Counted from the stretch's first letter, positions 21,801-34,439 are shown. The stretch is 64,000 nt of DNA from Cercis canadensis (GCA_003255065.1 QAOA01003736.1:1701211-1765210), one strand, 5' to 3'. A program made the numbers and translations. Notes: generated by a model not told the origin, from the sequence alone.

Positions 21801-24800
21801 TTTTCGTTGATTAGTATTTGGATAGTTTTTCCCTTTATATGAAAACGCAAGTTAAAAGAGTCACCTGCATTTACTTGTTGATATAGAAATCTTGGGGGTA
21901 TTTTTAAATTTGTTCCTTGCAAGCATTTTATTTTTTTCACTTGTAGTAATATGTACTATTGGCACTTGAGCAGGTTGGAGTGGAGAAAATGCATAAAGAT
22001 ACCAAGTATGTCTTGTTTTTGGATGATGATGTAAGGCTACATCCTGGATCAATTGGAGCGCTCACTAGTGAGATGATAAAGAACCCTGAGGTATGAATTA
22101 TAAATGTTTCTCTTGTGATTTTTCTGTTAGGTTTTAAATTATAATAATTGTAGTTCCACTTGCTTAAAGTATTTGAAAATGTTATAAACTGTTTTAATGT
22201 TTAACAGATATTTATTCAAACTGGATATCCTCTCGATTTGCCATCTGGAAGTCTAGGGAGTTACTGCATCTATGAATACCATATGGTACGCCAGGCTTTA
22301 TGCCTCCAATCTTTGCAGCACTTGTTTGTGTGTAAGATTGTGTATATTGTATGTTCTGTTATTTGCCATTTGTTCTAATGATGTTTCATTAGTCAAATTT
22401 GGCTTCAGTCTCAGAAATGATTAGATAATTCATCTGCATGCTAGTGGTAGGCTATTATGATTGTAAATATGTCAGCCATTTATGGCTTTTCATTTACATA
22501 CTGATAATGTATCATTATACTTTTTCAACTCATTTGTCCTTTTTATTTTATTATACAGCCTTGTTCAATGGGCTTTGCAACTGGTGGAAAAACATTCTTT
22601 CTGTGGGGAGGTTGCATGATGGCAAGTAGTTTTTTATTTATTTATTATTATTTTAATTTTTTATTGGGTGATGCATCCAAGAAATTAGATACTAACTATT
22701 TTGATTGTCTACAGATGCATGCTGATGACTTTAGGCAGGACCGTTATGGTGTAGTCTCGGGACTTAGAGATGGTGGATATTCTGATGATATGACTCTTGC
22801 AGCTATAGCTGGTATATCTGTAATTCTCTTTGCAAATTGTTTGGCTTTGACACTTAGATCGTTGTATATAGCATCTTTGTCAATATAGCTCGTTAAAATT
22901 TATGACTATTCATCCATAAAGAAGTTGGTTCCAATAGAAAAAATATTACACTCTTAAGTGCATTATGCTTGTGCGTGTTTGATGTTTATTCATGCACATC
23001 TTGCATAAACCTTATGTTCTTTGAAAGTTTTTTTTTTGAGTAGTAATTTTTTAAAATTTATTTTCCTAGTTTTCTGTTCCTGTCTATTATGTTATTGATT
23101 ACTATGATATCGTCCCTTTCAGGGGCTTACAAAAGGCTGATTACTTCTCCTCCAGTGGCTGTCTTTCCTCATCCCCTTGCCAGTGATCTTACTTTTGGAA
23201 GGTAGATATTTACTCATCTGAAATTAAGCATCTTTCTTTATTATATGTTTGAATTATTTTTGACATATGCAGGTATTGGAATTACTTGAGGAAACAAACA
23301 TTTGTTTTGGAGTCATATACAACAAAGGTTAACTGGATCATGAACCGTGCCTTGTTTACTTCCCATTGCTATCTGTCGTGGGGATTGGTAGCACCCTACT
23401 TTATGGCAATAATTCATGTTGCAGTAGCACTAAGATTCTATCTTAAAGGATACTCACTTGAAGAGATGACCTTTACCTCTGGTGGTGAGCACACTACTTT
23501 TCCATTTTAGGTAGGTTGTTGGTATTGATTCATATGTAACTGGTTGGCAGGATTCTGAAGCTGAAAGAGGGTATCTGTTCAACTTATTTGAAGTGTTGGG
23601 ACACTAGTTATTCATGAACCTCTTAGGCTATACATGCAAGGTTTCAATTTTGACATGTTATTGATTTCTTTAATGCAGGAATAGCACTTATGTGGAATTC
23701 GTAACAATATTTTTGTTGATGCTTCATAATTTGTTTATTCATTTTAATGTTTCATACATTTTCACCTGTGCAGAAGGAAAACAAATTGCGCCTAGTATTT
23801 TACTATGATATATTGAGCTGAAATATTTTTATTTCAATAATGATTATGAGTTGAAAGCCAACTAAGACATTCCCTTCCCAATAATTATAAGATGCATTTC
23901 CACAACTGAAATTTATGTATTCATGATGAGTAGACATTACAAGGCTTGGGAAAAAAGAAGTGAAAATTGGGAGAAGTGCAGTATTAGGAGAAGAACTTTT
24001 GTATTGTTTCTCATTTTCAGTTCTTTCATTTTGATATATTGCATTTACCCAGGGTTATCACTGGTGAGCATCCTAGCCATATGCACTTTTATAGAACTTC
24101 TTTCAATGTGGAACTTGACAAGGATAGAAGTTCACCTGTGCAACATGCTGTCCCCAGAGGCACCCCAGCTCTCTCTTGCTTCCTATAACTGGTGTCTTGT
24201 GAGTACTTTTACTAGCTTGCTTCATATTTGGATGGATTTGAGTGATGTTTATCATAGATGCGTTAGTGCATATTTGGTTTTGAGGTGGACCCAAAACCAT
24301 GGTTTTGGGATCTCCCAACTCGAGTAAACATGCCATCTACTCATTTCTTCTGTAATTGAAGCCTGCTGTGTAATATTATGGCATATGATTATGATGACTA
24401 CAATTCAAGGTTTACAGCGATGTATTCCCTAGAGGTTTTACATGATTAAAAAATTCATATAACAAAAAAACTTGCATAATCTCAGATTAATAAAATTTGA
24501 TTAGAAGTCAGGTGAACATGAAGAATTGACAGTAACATGGGATACATGACACAACACGGCATGATGTAAACATGATAATATATAAGATCAAGTATGAAAC
24601 TGAATAACTTGTATATTGAAAAAACCTTCAAAGTACAGAGATTTACAAATATAATATGCCAAGGGATGTGGAGCATATCTGATTATTTGTTGGTATGCTA
24701 CTAAGTTGATTTCTGTCGAGCAGGTGTTCATTGCGATACTAGTGGACAACTTTCTATATCCTGTCTCTGCTTTCCGTTCTCATTTTTCTCAATCTATCAA

Positions 24801-25405
24801 CTGGTCTGGCATTCGGTACTATTTGAAAGATGGAAAAATCAGCAAGGTAAATTGGTTAAGGCTTTATGTCAATTTCAGTAACATTATTTCTGACTTGCCT
24901 ATTGAAGCAGATGCAGAATCGTATGTTATTCTGAATTAGCAGAGTAAGCATGTTGAAGCTAGGAGTTCTAGTTTTCTGTATATGACCAAGTTGCAATGTT
25001 TATTTGTTATAGAAATTGACTTCCCCTAATATTCGTTGACACTCGTTTCCTTCCTCTTTGTCTGGCCCCCCTATTTTATTTTCTCCCCTTTCTATTGAAA
25101 ACTAGCTGTTCATAGAATTTCTATTTAGATGGATGGCCAGGATATATCTTTTGGTTACTTTGTACAAATAACAAGAAGAAAGTTGGAACTATGCATTTTT
25201 GCAGCCGTTTTTCTCACCCAAAATGATTTGGGATATTCTGCAGATTGAAAGAACTCAAAGAAGCAAGGATATGGACCCGGTTTTCACAGACTTGGGAGGA
25301 AAGCATCTATACGGCAAGAAAGGATTGCCAACCAGAGTTTCATTCCTCAGTTCTTTGTCTAGAACTTTGGCACAATGGCGTCAACCGAAGAAATTTGATA
25401 ACTAG
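18854..25405 (+). CDS. GCS: Ceramide glucosyltransferase (glucosylceramide synthase, GT21)
   Basis: This enzyme transfers glucose from UDP-glucose to ceramide to make glucosylceramide, in ER/Golgi membranes. Fourteen exons: 18854-18940, 20551-20606, 20695-20869, 21225-21326, 21567-21638, 21974-22090, 22208-22285, 22559-22621, 22715-22811, 23123-23201, 23273-23484, 24053-24198, 24724-24846, 25244-25405. They sum to 1569 bases, 522 residues and a stop, close to the family length. An N-terminal membrane span lies near 22-47. The glycosyltransferase core has VESTED near 121-126, LDDDVR at 180-185 (metal/UDP-sugar site), GYSDDM at 271-276 and FGRYW at 307-311. Hydrophobic segments near 336-362, 380-398 and 430-450 form the C-terminal membrane region. 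The start is supported by the remembered Arabidopsis protein (At2g19880), which shares FIQIQGC across the first junction. The intron after exon 8 has a GC donor. The gene appears intact. Confidence 0.95.
22622..22714 (+). other. GC-AG intron in the glucosylceramide synthase gene
   Basis: The exon ends GGTTGCATGATG and the intron begins GCAAGT, ending CTACAG before ATGCATGCTGATG. Only this junction keeps the frame and yields the family sequence GGCMMMHADDF. The nearest GT (three bases into the proposed intron after GCAA) would shift the frame. Confidence 0.85.
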
Positions 25406-27252
25406 AAAGGGATTCATTCAGCGAGCAAATTGTCTCTCTTTCTCTCCCTCTCCCTCTCGTGTCTTTTTGCCCCGCCTTTTCAGTTTCATGGGGTAGTATG
25501 AGCTTTGGAATCGAGGTTGTTGATAGTTCAATTTGTCGTATTTATTGTTCGGCGCATTCATGATTTGATTGATTTTTAAGTGTTAGGAATCTTAGTTCCA
25601 TTTTTTAATTCTCCCATTCAATCTTAATTATTCTTCAGCCCTTCTTCCCCTTGGGGCTGGTTTTGTAATTGTAACTATTCAGTTATGTAATTTATATACA
25701 GTTATCAAGAATGGAAAGATTGAAGGTTCCGATATCACTCTCTCAATCGTTTTATGTCCATCTGCCAACAGGAGTTGGTTCGAATTATTTTACTTGTAAA
25801 GTGAATTTCATTGTGAACAATTTTTCTTTAGTAGGCAATTTGTAAGTATCACTATAAGTCTTTGTTGAGGTCTGCGATATGTCCTAGTCTTGGAATGGTG
25901 TAGTCTTCTCTCACCTTAAAATTTTTGTTAGCAACAAAAAAAATGTTTATATCCATCTATGATCTCTAATATCTAATCTTACACACATATCATAATCTAT
26001 AAGTATTACTTTAAGTCTTTGTTGAGATTTGTGACATACCTTGACTTCAGAATGGGGTGGTCTCCTCTTATCCTAAATTTTTTGTTACCCAAAAATAAAT
26101 CGTTTATGCCCATCTCTGATCTCTAATCCTCCACTTAACCGAGAACCATAAACAAACACTTCGCTGTTAGGACAATGGTTAAGAAAATTCTGATTCTACT
26201 GGGAATCTCCATTAACGTTCATCTGGGAGATACATTTTCGATCTTTTTCTCACGTATTGTTACTCTTATTTTTTATTTGGATTATTAAAATACTCCATCA
26301 ACCCCTGTTTTTCTTTGAAACATTGGTTGACACTTGAGAGTATAAATGCGAACTTTCGTTGTTGTTTTCCTTTTTTTGTGGGATCACTATTAGATGGTTG
26401 GTGAGAAAAATGTTTGCCCCATCGCCCAAAAAGAGTGGTAAAGTGAAACAAATTTTCAACTAGTTTAGTTTAAGTGGATCTAGTTTTAAATCTATGTGAA
26501 CCAGATTAGTAGTTAAAGAGTGATGGGATAGGAATAACACTAGTCATTGGTGACTGAGAATGGAGTTCGAATTTGACAGATACATAAAGCTGTAGTTCGC
26601 AAGTGAAAAAGATACTCTTTGGGGAAACGAGACAATTTTATTTCTCTTCAGAATTAGTTTGCAAACCATGTCCATTATTAGATGGAAAGTTAACGATCGA
26701 CCAAGGAAGTGCTGCTGAGATGACAAAATAAGATAATGAAGGAGGAAGTGGATCGATAAAGGCAACGAAAGTACATGGAATTTCATAGATGTCACGTCAC
26801 ATGCACGACGCTCTGTGGTATGCTCACAAATCCTTAGCCAATGCTAAACCCCAGAAGCGGCCTTGACAAGTTTCATAAAAACCATGAAAACCAGTGACAC
26901 AAGATTGGCACGAATCTCGTACCTCATACCAAATTGTATGAAGTAAGACTGTAAGATTCTTTTCTGCATCCATTAGCAACACCATGATAAGTATTACACT
27001 ATTACTATCTCTCTTTACTGCATTACCTTAATGATTCTTACCGGCAATAAAAGCACCCAAGTTCATGAAGTGGCGCGGAGCATGTTCTAATTAAATAGTG
27101 TCATCCAATGTAACTTGCCAACTTTGAACAGATCGAAATACCGTAGCTCAGTTGGCGTCTAATGAAGTTACATCAATAGACAAGGAATGCAAAACTGTAG
27201 GGGTAAAAAGCATTAGAAGATTGAGATTCTCAAATCACATATCACTTGAATT
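25406..27252. other. Intergenic region between convergent genes
   Basis: This space lies between the 3' ends of the glucosylceramide synthase and cytochrome b5-like genes, so both 3' untranslated regions must lie here. It contains an imperfect tandem repeat (25844-26127). Small minus-strand frames at 26266-26451 and 26544-26795 have no recognisable features. Confidence 0.6.
25844..26127. repeat. Two-unit imperfect tandem repeat
   Basis: Units 25844-25970 and 26001-26127 are each about 127 bases. They share AAGTCTTTGTTGAG, GAATGG(T/G)G(T/G)(A/G)GTCT, TTTTTTGTTA-type and GATCTCTAAT segments in the same order. The period is about 157 bases. Origin unknown. Confidence 0.65.
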
Positions 27253-29714
27253 TTACAAACCGGTGACTTGGCTAATCCTTAAATCTCCAATGTAAAAGTC
27301 GTCGATCATGTCAAAAACTCGAGTTGCATGTTGTGGGCTGCCATGCGAAAATAAAGAGTGACAGAAGAGGAAGAAGAAAATAACATAAAAAATAAAATCT
27401 TTATGGACTTCGCAGCCAAAACAATAAAATAGAGCCAACTAGAACCAGAGAAAAGGTTAGGCAGAGGATTAGTCTTACTAGAAATGAGTCTCCCAATTGG
27501 CAATAAACTTTAATAAAGCGTAATAATTTTCGAACTGAGTACTACTTAGTATCTTCATCCTAGAGAAAAAGGAGTTGGAATGGTGGGATGACACAACGAA
27601 CAAGGTTATAGCTACCAGCTGTTCCTCCCTCCCTTGGTGTATACAAAAAGCGACAAAGGATTAGGAAGACAGGATCATTTAGTCATTTAGCTAAGGGATT
27701 AAATGCCCCAGCTCTACCCCCTTGCTCCACCATGGAGAATGAGGTTACTATTGAATGTAATACGTTGGCCTAAGGAGGTATTATCTTCACAAGGAGCTTA
27801 GTTCAGAGTTGTAGTCAGATATGCATAGTATTAACATCAAGTGAGAACCAAAATATTACCTATGGCCAGATGACCTTTAGCAGAGTCCTTGAAGAAGAAG
27901 AAGAAGAAGAAGTGATGAACTCAGACTGTCACATTATATTTAATAGCCTTACGGACTTCTAGTCAGACCTTTATTGCCTAAACCTAAGCAGCTAACTTAT
28001 AAGTGCAATGCAACCACGAGGTGTTTCAGTTTATTAAATATTTGGATATACACCAAGAAGGAACCAAGATAGAGTTTATTGGAAGAATTGAGTTAAGGTT
28101 GTCACTCAAGAAAACCTTGATAGAGGTAAAAAGAGATAAGCATCTTTCTTACTGCTAAGCAAGGGGTTCACAGGAAAGTTTCAAAGCAAACAAATACGTA
28201 CCCAAAAAACCCTTCAGTTGAATCATCCCCTGCATGTGCTAGAATGGCATCACCACCTGGATGTTCCTCTACGTATGAGGTAACATCATAGACCTACAGT
28301 AAAATGAAACCCCAAGAAATGTAAACTATTAATCAGTTACAGAGGCGCAGATGCAAAACCATATAATTAGCATTTTAGCAAAGAATTTAGAATTTAATAG
28401 GTTGACTAGTGGAAAGAAGAACACATTTGGAGATACCATTTGGTTTTAAACCTGAAAATTCATGTAGCCAACCTAAATTTTTGGGACTAAACAACTTTCA
28501 AGTTAAAAGGTGCATAAAGCTGAAACATATGGCCATACCTTGTTCTTGATGATTATCCAGCAGTCAGTTCTCTTGTTATGCAAGGCGACTTCAGTTTTAC
28601 TGTATGTTTTTGATGCCTAAGAAGAAAATGGAGCACGTATATATGATAAGAAATAAATAAATAGTTTAATTAATTATTCATTCCAGTAAAACAATTTCAC
28701 TATTTGTGCCGACCATTGAAAGTAACTCTAACATAAGCGTATTTCCATCTTTTTAAACTGACTTTAAACTCATAAACTAAAAGAAAAACAAATGGTAATT
28801 TTCCGTCTAAAAGTTAAGTGCACTCTATCTTTCATTAAGTATATTGTAAAGCGAAAAAAACACATGTGCAATGAGAAACACCCCAAGATTGATATTCCAG
28901 AAACCCCCCTTCCTTGACTTCCCTCAATCAACACCCTGAAATAGAAAATGGTAAAGTTCTAATCCCTGTTCATACAATCATTATATGATTAAGCTGATTT
29001 AATGGACTCCTAGGTGCAAAGTTTTGCATACCCTGCCATTTTAGATCCCCATTCAGTGGAATGCCATTAGCTAACAGTTACTTGGACAGCAATGAAGCTG
29101 GGTCCAAACATGCGCTCAGCACAAATAATAAAGAATGCTTCTGATAAATTATCAACTCAAGTAATATCATTCATATTTGTCTGTCTCTTTCCAAGTATGT
29201 GCACAAAGCTCGAGTGACAGCGACTCTGAAGAAACTAGCTCATTGAACAATACTACCAAGACAGTATACTAATTTAGTGGTTTCACCTACATCTGAAATA
29301 TATTTGAAAATAGCCAGTGGTGTTCACTGATTCACTCCTCCTCAGTTACTATTTTACTAAAGAAAAGTTGGAACATAACAGAAATCAAAAGTTCAAGCTT
29401 GATGGTTCAATAATACAGAATTTACAATAAAGAAATGAAATAAAAATCACTAAGCTACTAAAGTCCAGCTATAATAAATACCTTGTTATCGTTTAAGTTG
29501 GGCTGAACTTTTCCCGTATGCCCTGTGGATGCAAATCAATCAGATTACAAAAGTATCAACTTCGTTTACAACATTTATTGGAATTTGGAAGGGTCTAAAG
29601 CATAAATCATATAACAAAGTAATAGTATGAACCAGATTTGCGGTGTCGCGGGTTCAAAATAAGAAGACCCAGTAAGATACCCAACACCAATGCCACTACA
29701 ACTATCACTACCAT
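27253..29714 (-). CDS. CB5LP: Membrane-anchored cytochrome b5-like protein
   Basis: A small haem protein expected to pass electrons to membrane-bound oxidases. Five exons on minus: 29633-29714, 29482-29522, 28539-28616, 28202-28293, 27253-27337, totalling 378 bases, 125 residues and a stop. Residues 2-21 form an N-terminal membrane anchor (VVIVVVALVLGILLGLLIL), unlike the C-terminal anchor of ordinary plant cytochrome b5. The b5 domain starts near SYSKTEVA-like KTYSKTEVALHNK at 44-56. It has the haem ligand His78 in EEHPGGDA and a second likely ligand His101 in FGPQHATR, and ends DDFYIGDL. From memory the Arabidopsis counterpart is At1g60660 (CB5LP). All junctions are GT-AG and in phase. It is convergent with the glucosylceramide synthase gene. 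The gene looks intact. Confidence 0.92.
27891..27912. repeat. (GAA)n microsatellite
   Basis: About seven GAA units lie in the last intron of the cytochrome b5-like gene. It is a likely length-variable marker. Confidence 0.85.
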
Positions 29715-29752
29715 GGTTGTCAAATTCAACGGTCTCCGCTGCTTAATCAAAT

Positions 29753-29920
29753 CTAAAACAACAAAAAAGGAAAAAAAGGGTAAGCGCAAGCATTAGACGA
29801 AAATGGCATTAGTAACATAAAAAAGGGATGGAAGCATAAGATGAAATTCATGTACCATTACAAGCTAATGTAGCTTCCAATTCCAGCAATAGAGTGAGAG
29901 AATGGTATTTGTGAGCTTAC
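29753..29920 (-). other. Probable intron in the 5' untranslated region of the cytochrome b5-like gene
   Basis: On minus, a GTAAGC donor (29915-29920) precedes a pyrimidine-rich tract ending TTTTAG (29753-29758), 38 bases before the ATG. This suggests a leader intron of 168 bases with an untranslated first exon above 29920. Confidence 0.45.
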
Positions 29921-32755
29921 AGTATTGGAGAGTCGGAGACAGTAGTGTAAAGGACGAAGTAAGAAAACAACGAAGAAAATAAAAAACAAGACAAGAGGGA
30001 CGATGGTTTTTTTTTTTTCCCAAAAAAACGATAAGGGCTGTTTCGATGATTTTGTGTCCGACCCGGCCCAATCAGATTCCATTGGTATACATATTCCCAT
30101 TCATATTGACTCTGGTCTTGTATGATTAGGAAAGAAAAAAAAAAAGGACTATTGTGTGGTATGCCTTTTTTATTTTATTTTATTTTAAACTTATTTATTT
30201 ATTTTTATCTAATAGGTACTATATTTGCAATTTAGAGAATTCCAAGTGGAGAAGAGCTATTTATATATAAGGCCAGGCTAAGACTTAAAAAATTATGTCA
30301 GATTAAATTGGGCTATTTTTTAGCCCAACTCAATTGACAATTTTATGAATGGGAGATTAACATTATAATTTTTTTTTTAAGGATATTAGCATTATAACTA
30401 GGAGCATGCTCTTCTAAATCTAATAATCTATATAAAGTTTCATATAAAATGGTTTTATATAGTCACTTGAACTTAATAAATGAGCTAGCTATAAAGTTAT
30501 GCTTATTTATAAGTAATATTGTTAATTTTGGACTCGACTTTTTTAAAATTAAGGTTTAGGCCTAAAATATGATGCCCAATTAAATTTAGACTTTCTTTTT
30601 AAGCTCGGCCTAATTTGGACTAGCCTGTTTTTATTTTTATTATTTTTTATCTTTTATCATTATTATTATTATTATTTATTAATTTTTATATTTTTAAAAT
30701 AGTATTTCATTCAAAAAATGATAAAATAATACAAATTGTGCCGATCTAATTATTAATAGGGCATAATGAGGTACGATTAAATTTGGGTCTTTTTGGGCCC
30801 AACTTGATTTTAGCCTCTCTCGATTAATAATGCTAGTTATAAGTATAAGAGTTAGTAACACAGAATCACATCACAAATATCAAATTGTCTATGGCCAAGC
30901 AATAATGAGATTGTCTTCAAAATTTGTGTCTCGTTGATAAGTTAAATTTATACCACTTATCTTGTACTGATCTAGCTTGATTATTGTTTGCTCTTGGGTA
31001 TTTTAGGTTTGATTCTTATATTTTAATGTTTCTTTTATAAAATTTTAATTTATAAGTCTTTAAAAGTCACTTAAGCGTAATTTTGTGTGAAAAATATGAG
31101 ATTTTTGGTAAAAATTGGATTGAGCCAGCAGCTTGAGTGCCGCAACCTCTGTAATTTAGCAAAGTCAATATCAGATAGCAACTTAGGGGTTGCAACCCCC
31201 GTCCTCAACTAAAATACACTATTCAGGCAGAAGTTCCAAGGCTGTAACGCCTAATTCGGAGGTCACAACCCTCGAATGTCAACTCGAGATTTGACTTCCA
31301 AACTTCTTATTTTCATTAAGATTCTTATTTTATTTTAATTCATTTTTGTTTTAAACTTCCTATGACATATAAATAGGACTTTTAGAGACTAAATTAGGGT
31401 TTCACACATTTTTACCCAAAGAGACAAGAAGAAAAGAAAGATCAAGCTCAAAGATTGGGATTTCGTCATTGATTCTCAACTTCTAAGAGTTTTTCTCATC
31501 TTTTTTTCTTGTTCTTATGTCTAATTTATGTGTAATCATGTTTTTATCTTTGAGTATAAACTAAATTCACCTTTTAGAGCTACAATGTAGCCTATTTAGG
31601 ATGATTTGTGATTCTCTATTTCTTTAATTCAAGAACTCCTTTATTAGTTGTCTTCTTCTTCTCAATTCTTTATGCTTTTAATTGTTTGATCACTAAGTAG
31701 TTGATTAGATAATTGCAATGAGATTGAGAGGTAATTTGTAATTAAGGATCCTAGGAATTAAGAACATAGATTACATGTAAGATAGAGATATACTTTCATG
31801 GTCTATGTAGTCAATTAAAGAAAACCAAATAATTAAATGAATTTATAGGTTATTCGTAATTCACATAGAAATATAATGAGTTCATAATTTAAAGATACTT
31901 TCGTTTGACATTAGAAAAAACTAATGAATAATTTAAGGTTCTTGGCTAGCAATTAAAAATATTGGTAGTGGTTAATGAAATATGGATATCAAATCGGAAT
32001 AGCTATAGTGAAATCATAAACCCTAGAAGCTTCTCATCCAAATTTTCATCTCTTTTACTATTCTTGCATTTTAATTATTGCTCAATATCAATTTTTGATT
32101 TTCTTGATTATTTAGATAAAATTAAAATACACCAAATTTTGGTACTTATTAGCCACAGTCTTCGTGAAACAATATTCTACTCTCATTTTATTACTTAAAA
32201 ACGATAACGTACATTTGTGTTAATTTTTTACACAACACTCATAAGTTTAGGGTTTCATGTTAAAACTTAAAATTCTTAGTCAAAAGTTAAAAAAAAAAAT
32301 ACATAAAAAAGATTCCGAAGCAAGAAAACAAAAAGCTATAAATATAAGAGCCTCTAAAAAAAAATCATGAGAAAATTCGAGCGCCTAAACTTTTCAAAAT
32401 AACTAAATAAGAATTTAAGACAATGCTGCAGGGAAACGGATCCGGACCCAGTAATGGAAGGTACAATGTAACCTGTTAAAGTCTTTGGTTTCACACTTTC
32501 TTAAGGGCACCCTGTGATGCAATTACACATTCTTCAACAAGCTCTTAATTTTTTTCTTCTATATTCCGCCGAAAGTCACATCAACTTGACCCCAAAATTT
32601 GTCATCAGGAATAGGAATATAGCTAGGACAAGAAAGAATCCGTAAGAGATAAACTTAGCCCTTAAACCATTGCCTTTGCATCTTCCTTTACCTTTTTCTC
32701 CATTAATATTATTCCAAGTAGAAGCAGTCCCAACAAAGCAGATCAACACACAGAG
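29921..32755. other. Intergenic region with repeat remnants
   Basis: This lies between two divergent genes and carries the promoters of the cytochrome b5-like and ERD7-like genes at its ends. The middle has many short GGGC/GCCC-containing repeats (30270-30840) and an LTR-like stretch (30840-32245, listed separately). No gene is recognised; a plus-strand frame at 31962-32198 lies inside the LTR-like part. Confidence 0.5.
30840..32245 (+). mobile_element. Possible solo LTR or leader fragment of a retrotransposon
   Basis: A TATAAATAG box (31369-31377) is followed by a leader-like stretch with AGAGACTAAATTAGGGTTT and then about 800 bases of non-coding AT-rich sequence. It ends TTTTTACACAACACTCA, a layout resembling long LTRs of plant Ty3-type elements. 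No primer-binding site, gag/pol frame, second LTR or target duplication was found, so ends and class are uncertain. Confidence 0.3.
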
Positions 32756-34439
32756 ATGGGCTGCTGCTTCCGTGGCTTCAAAGCTCCACCAGTACCACCC
32801 ATGGAAACCTATGTACCTATAGCTGCTGAAGAAAACCCACTATCCAAAAATCTCAAACAAGAAGTTCTGTTACAAATTCCAGGATGCAGAGTTCATCTAA
32901 TGGACGAAGGGGAAGCTCTAGAGCTGGCTCAAGGCGAGTTTATGGTCATCAAAATATTGGATGAGAATGTGTCTCTAGCTACAATCATAAAAGTGGGTAA
33001 TGATGTTCAATGGCCTTTGACAAAAGATGAGCCAGTGGTGAAGCTTGATGCTCTCCATTACTTGTTTTCGTTGCCCGTGAGAGATGGTGAGCCTCTTAGC
33101 TATGGTGTAACCTTTACAGAGCAGAGTAATGGTAGATTGGATTTTCTGGATTCGTTTTTGAATGAGCACTCTTGCTTTACTGGTTTGAAATTGAGTAAGG
33201 GGAAAGGTCTTGATTGGAAGGAGTTTGCTCCAAGGGTTGATGATTACAATCACTTTCTGGCAAAGACAATTGCAGGAGGGACTGGTCAGATTGTTAAGGG
33301 TATCTTCATGTGCAGCAATGCTTACACCAACCAGGTTTAGTTCGTCTGCTAAAATTAGTGGATCAATTCAATTATTGCTTTTTATTTTCTTTGAAAGTGA
33401 TCACTTAATTGTTATACTTTTCATCTAAAGCTTGTTGGGAAAAAAGCAGGTCCATAAAGGGGGAGAAACAATTCTAAACAGTGCCGCAAATGAGAAAAAT
33501 GGTGCCACACCAGTAGAAAATATGAGAAACAAGGCTTCTGTTGCCACAAAGAAGAGTAGCATTAACAACAACCTGAAACGGTATCCAAAAGTTGACAATT
33601 AATACATGAACCACAACACTTAGTGAGACTGAGCATCACATGTGAATGCTTATATTCTATTAAGTCATGAAATTAGTATAAAGTACTTTTCATGTTTTGT
33701 ACATAGTGTGAGAAGGCTATCCAAGATGACAGAAAAGTTGAGCAAATCAATGCTTGATGGAGTTGGTATAGTTTGTGGATCAGTGATGGCTCCTGTAGTC
33801 AAATCCCAACCAGGAAAGGCATTCCTAAAGATGCTTCCAGGAGAGGTGCTTTTGGCTTCCCTTGATGCAGTTAGTAAGTAATGCTCCTTATAATATAACT
33901 CAAGTTTAAAGCATGTAATGTAATATTGATTAGCTTGTCTTTAACATGTGGATGTTCAAACTTGTAAGCAAAGGCATTCTATGTCCTATTCTTATTCTTT
34001 CAAATATTCAATATTAACTCAACTTCATTGTTTTGTTTCTCTCTTTCTAATGCCACAGACAGGGTTCTTGATGCAGCTGAGGCTGCTGAAAAACAAACTC
34101 TTTCTGCCACCTCCCGAGCTGCAACCAGAATGGTCTCTAACAGGTAAAGCCATAAAATTGCTCAACAGTATGACAAAACAAAGGTCAGAAGAATAAAAAT
34201 GTTAAAAAAGTATTCTTATTGAATTGCATTGAAGATTTTATTCTTCTCTTCTGGCATGCTTGTGCAACAGGTTTGGGGAGAATGCAGGGGAGACTACAGA
34301 GCTTGTGCTTACGACTGCAGGGCATGCTGCCAACACTGCTTGGAATGTTCTTAAGATACGCAAGGCCATCAATCCAGCTTCTTCAGCAACCACTGGAGTA
34401 ATGAAAAATGCTGCTAAGAATAGAAATGCTAAATATTAG
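32756..34439 (+). CDS. ERD7-like senescence/dehydration-associated protein
   Basis: A plant protein of the senescence-domain family; ERD7 members bind acidic membrane lipids and help membrane remodelling under cold or dehydration. Five exons: 32756-33334, 33450-33580, 33707-33873, 34059-34143, 34271-34439, giving 376 residues. The N-terminal half (about 34-170) is the family's conserved region, with [20 protein letters not shown] and YSLP-type [19 protein letters not shown]. The C-terminal senescence domain runs from about 180 to 362, with [12 protein letters not shown] and [20 protein letters not shown]. The protein begins MGCC, a good context for N-myristoylation at Gly2 and palmitoylation of Cys3/Cys4, which would tether it to a membrane. 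Plant annotations often label the family chloroplastic; this start does not look like a transit peptide. From memory it is nearest Arabidopsis At2g17840/At4g35985. Confidence 0.92.

Noticed and set aside
27140..27175. A tRNA-like D-arm (CCGTAGCTCAGTTGG)
   Set aside because: No acceptor stem, anticodon arm or T-arm follows at tRNA spacing; it is inside the 3' flank of the cytochrome b5-like gene.
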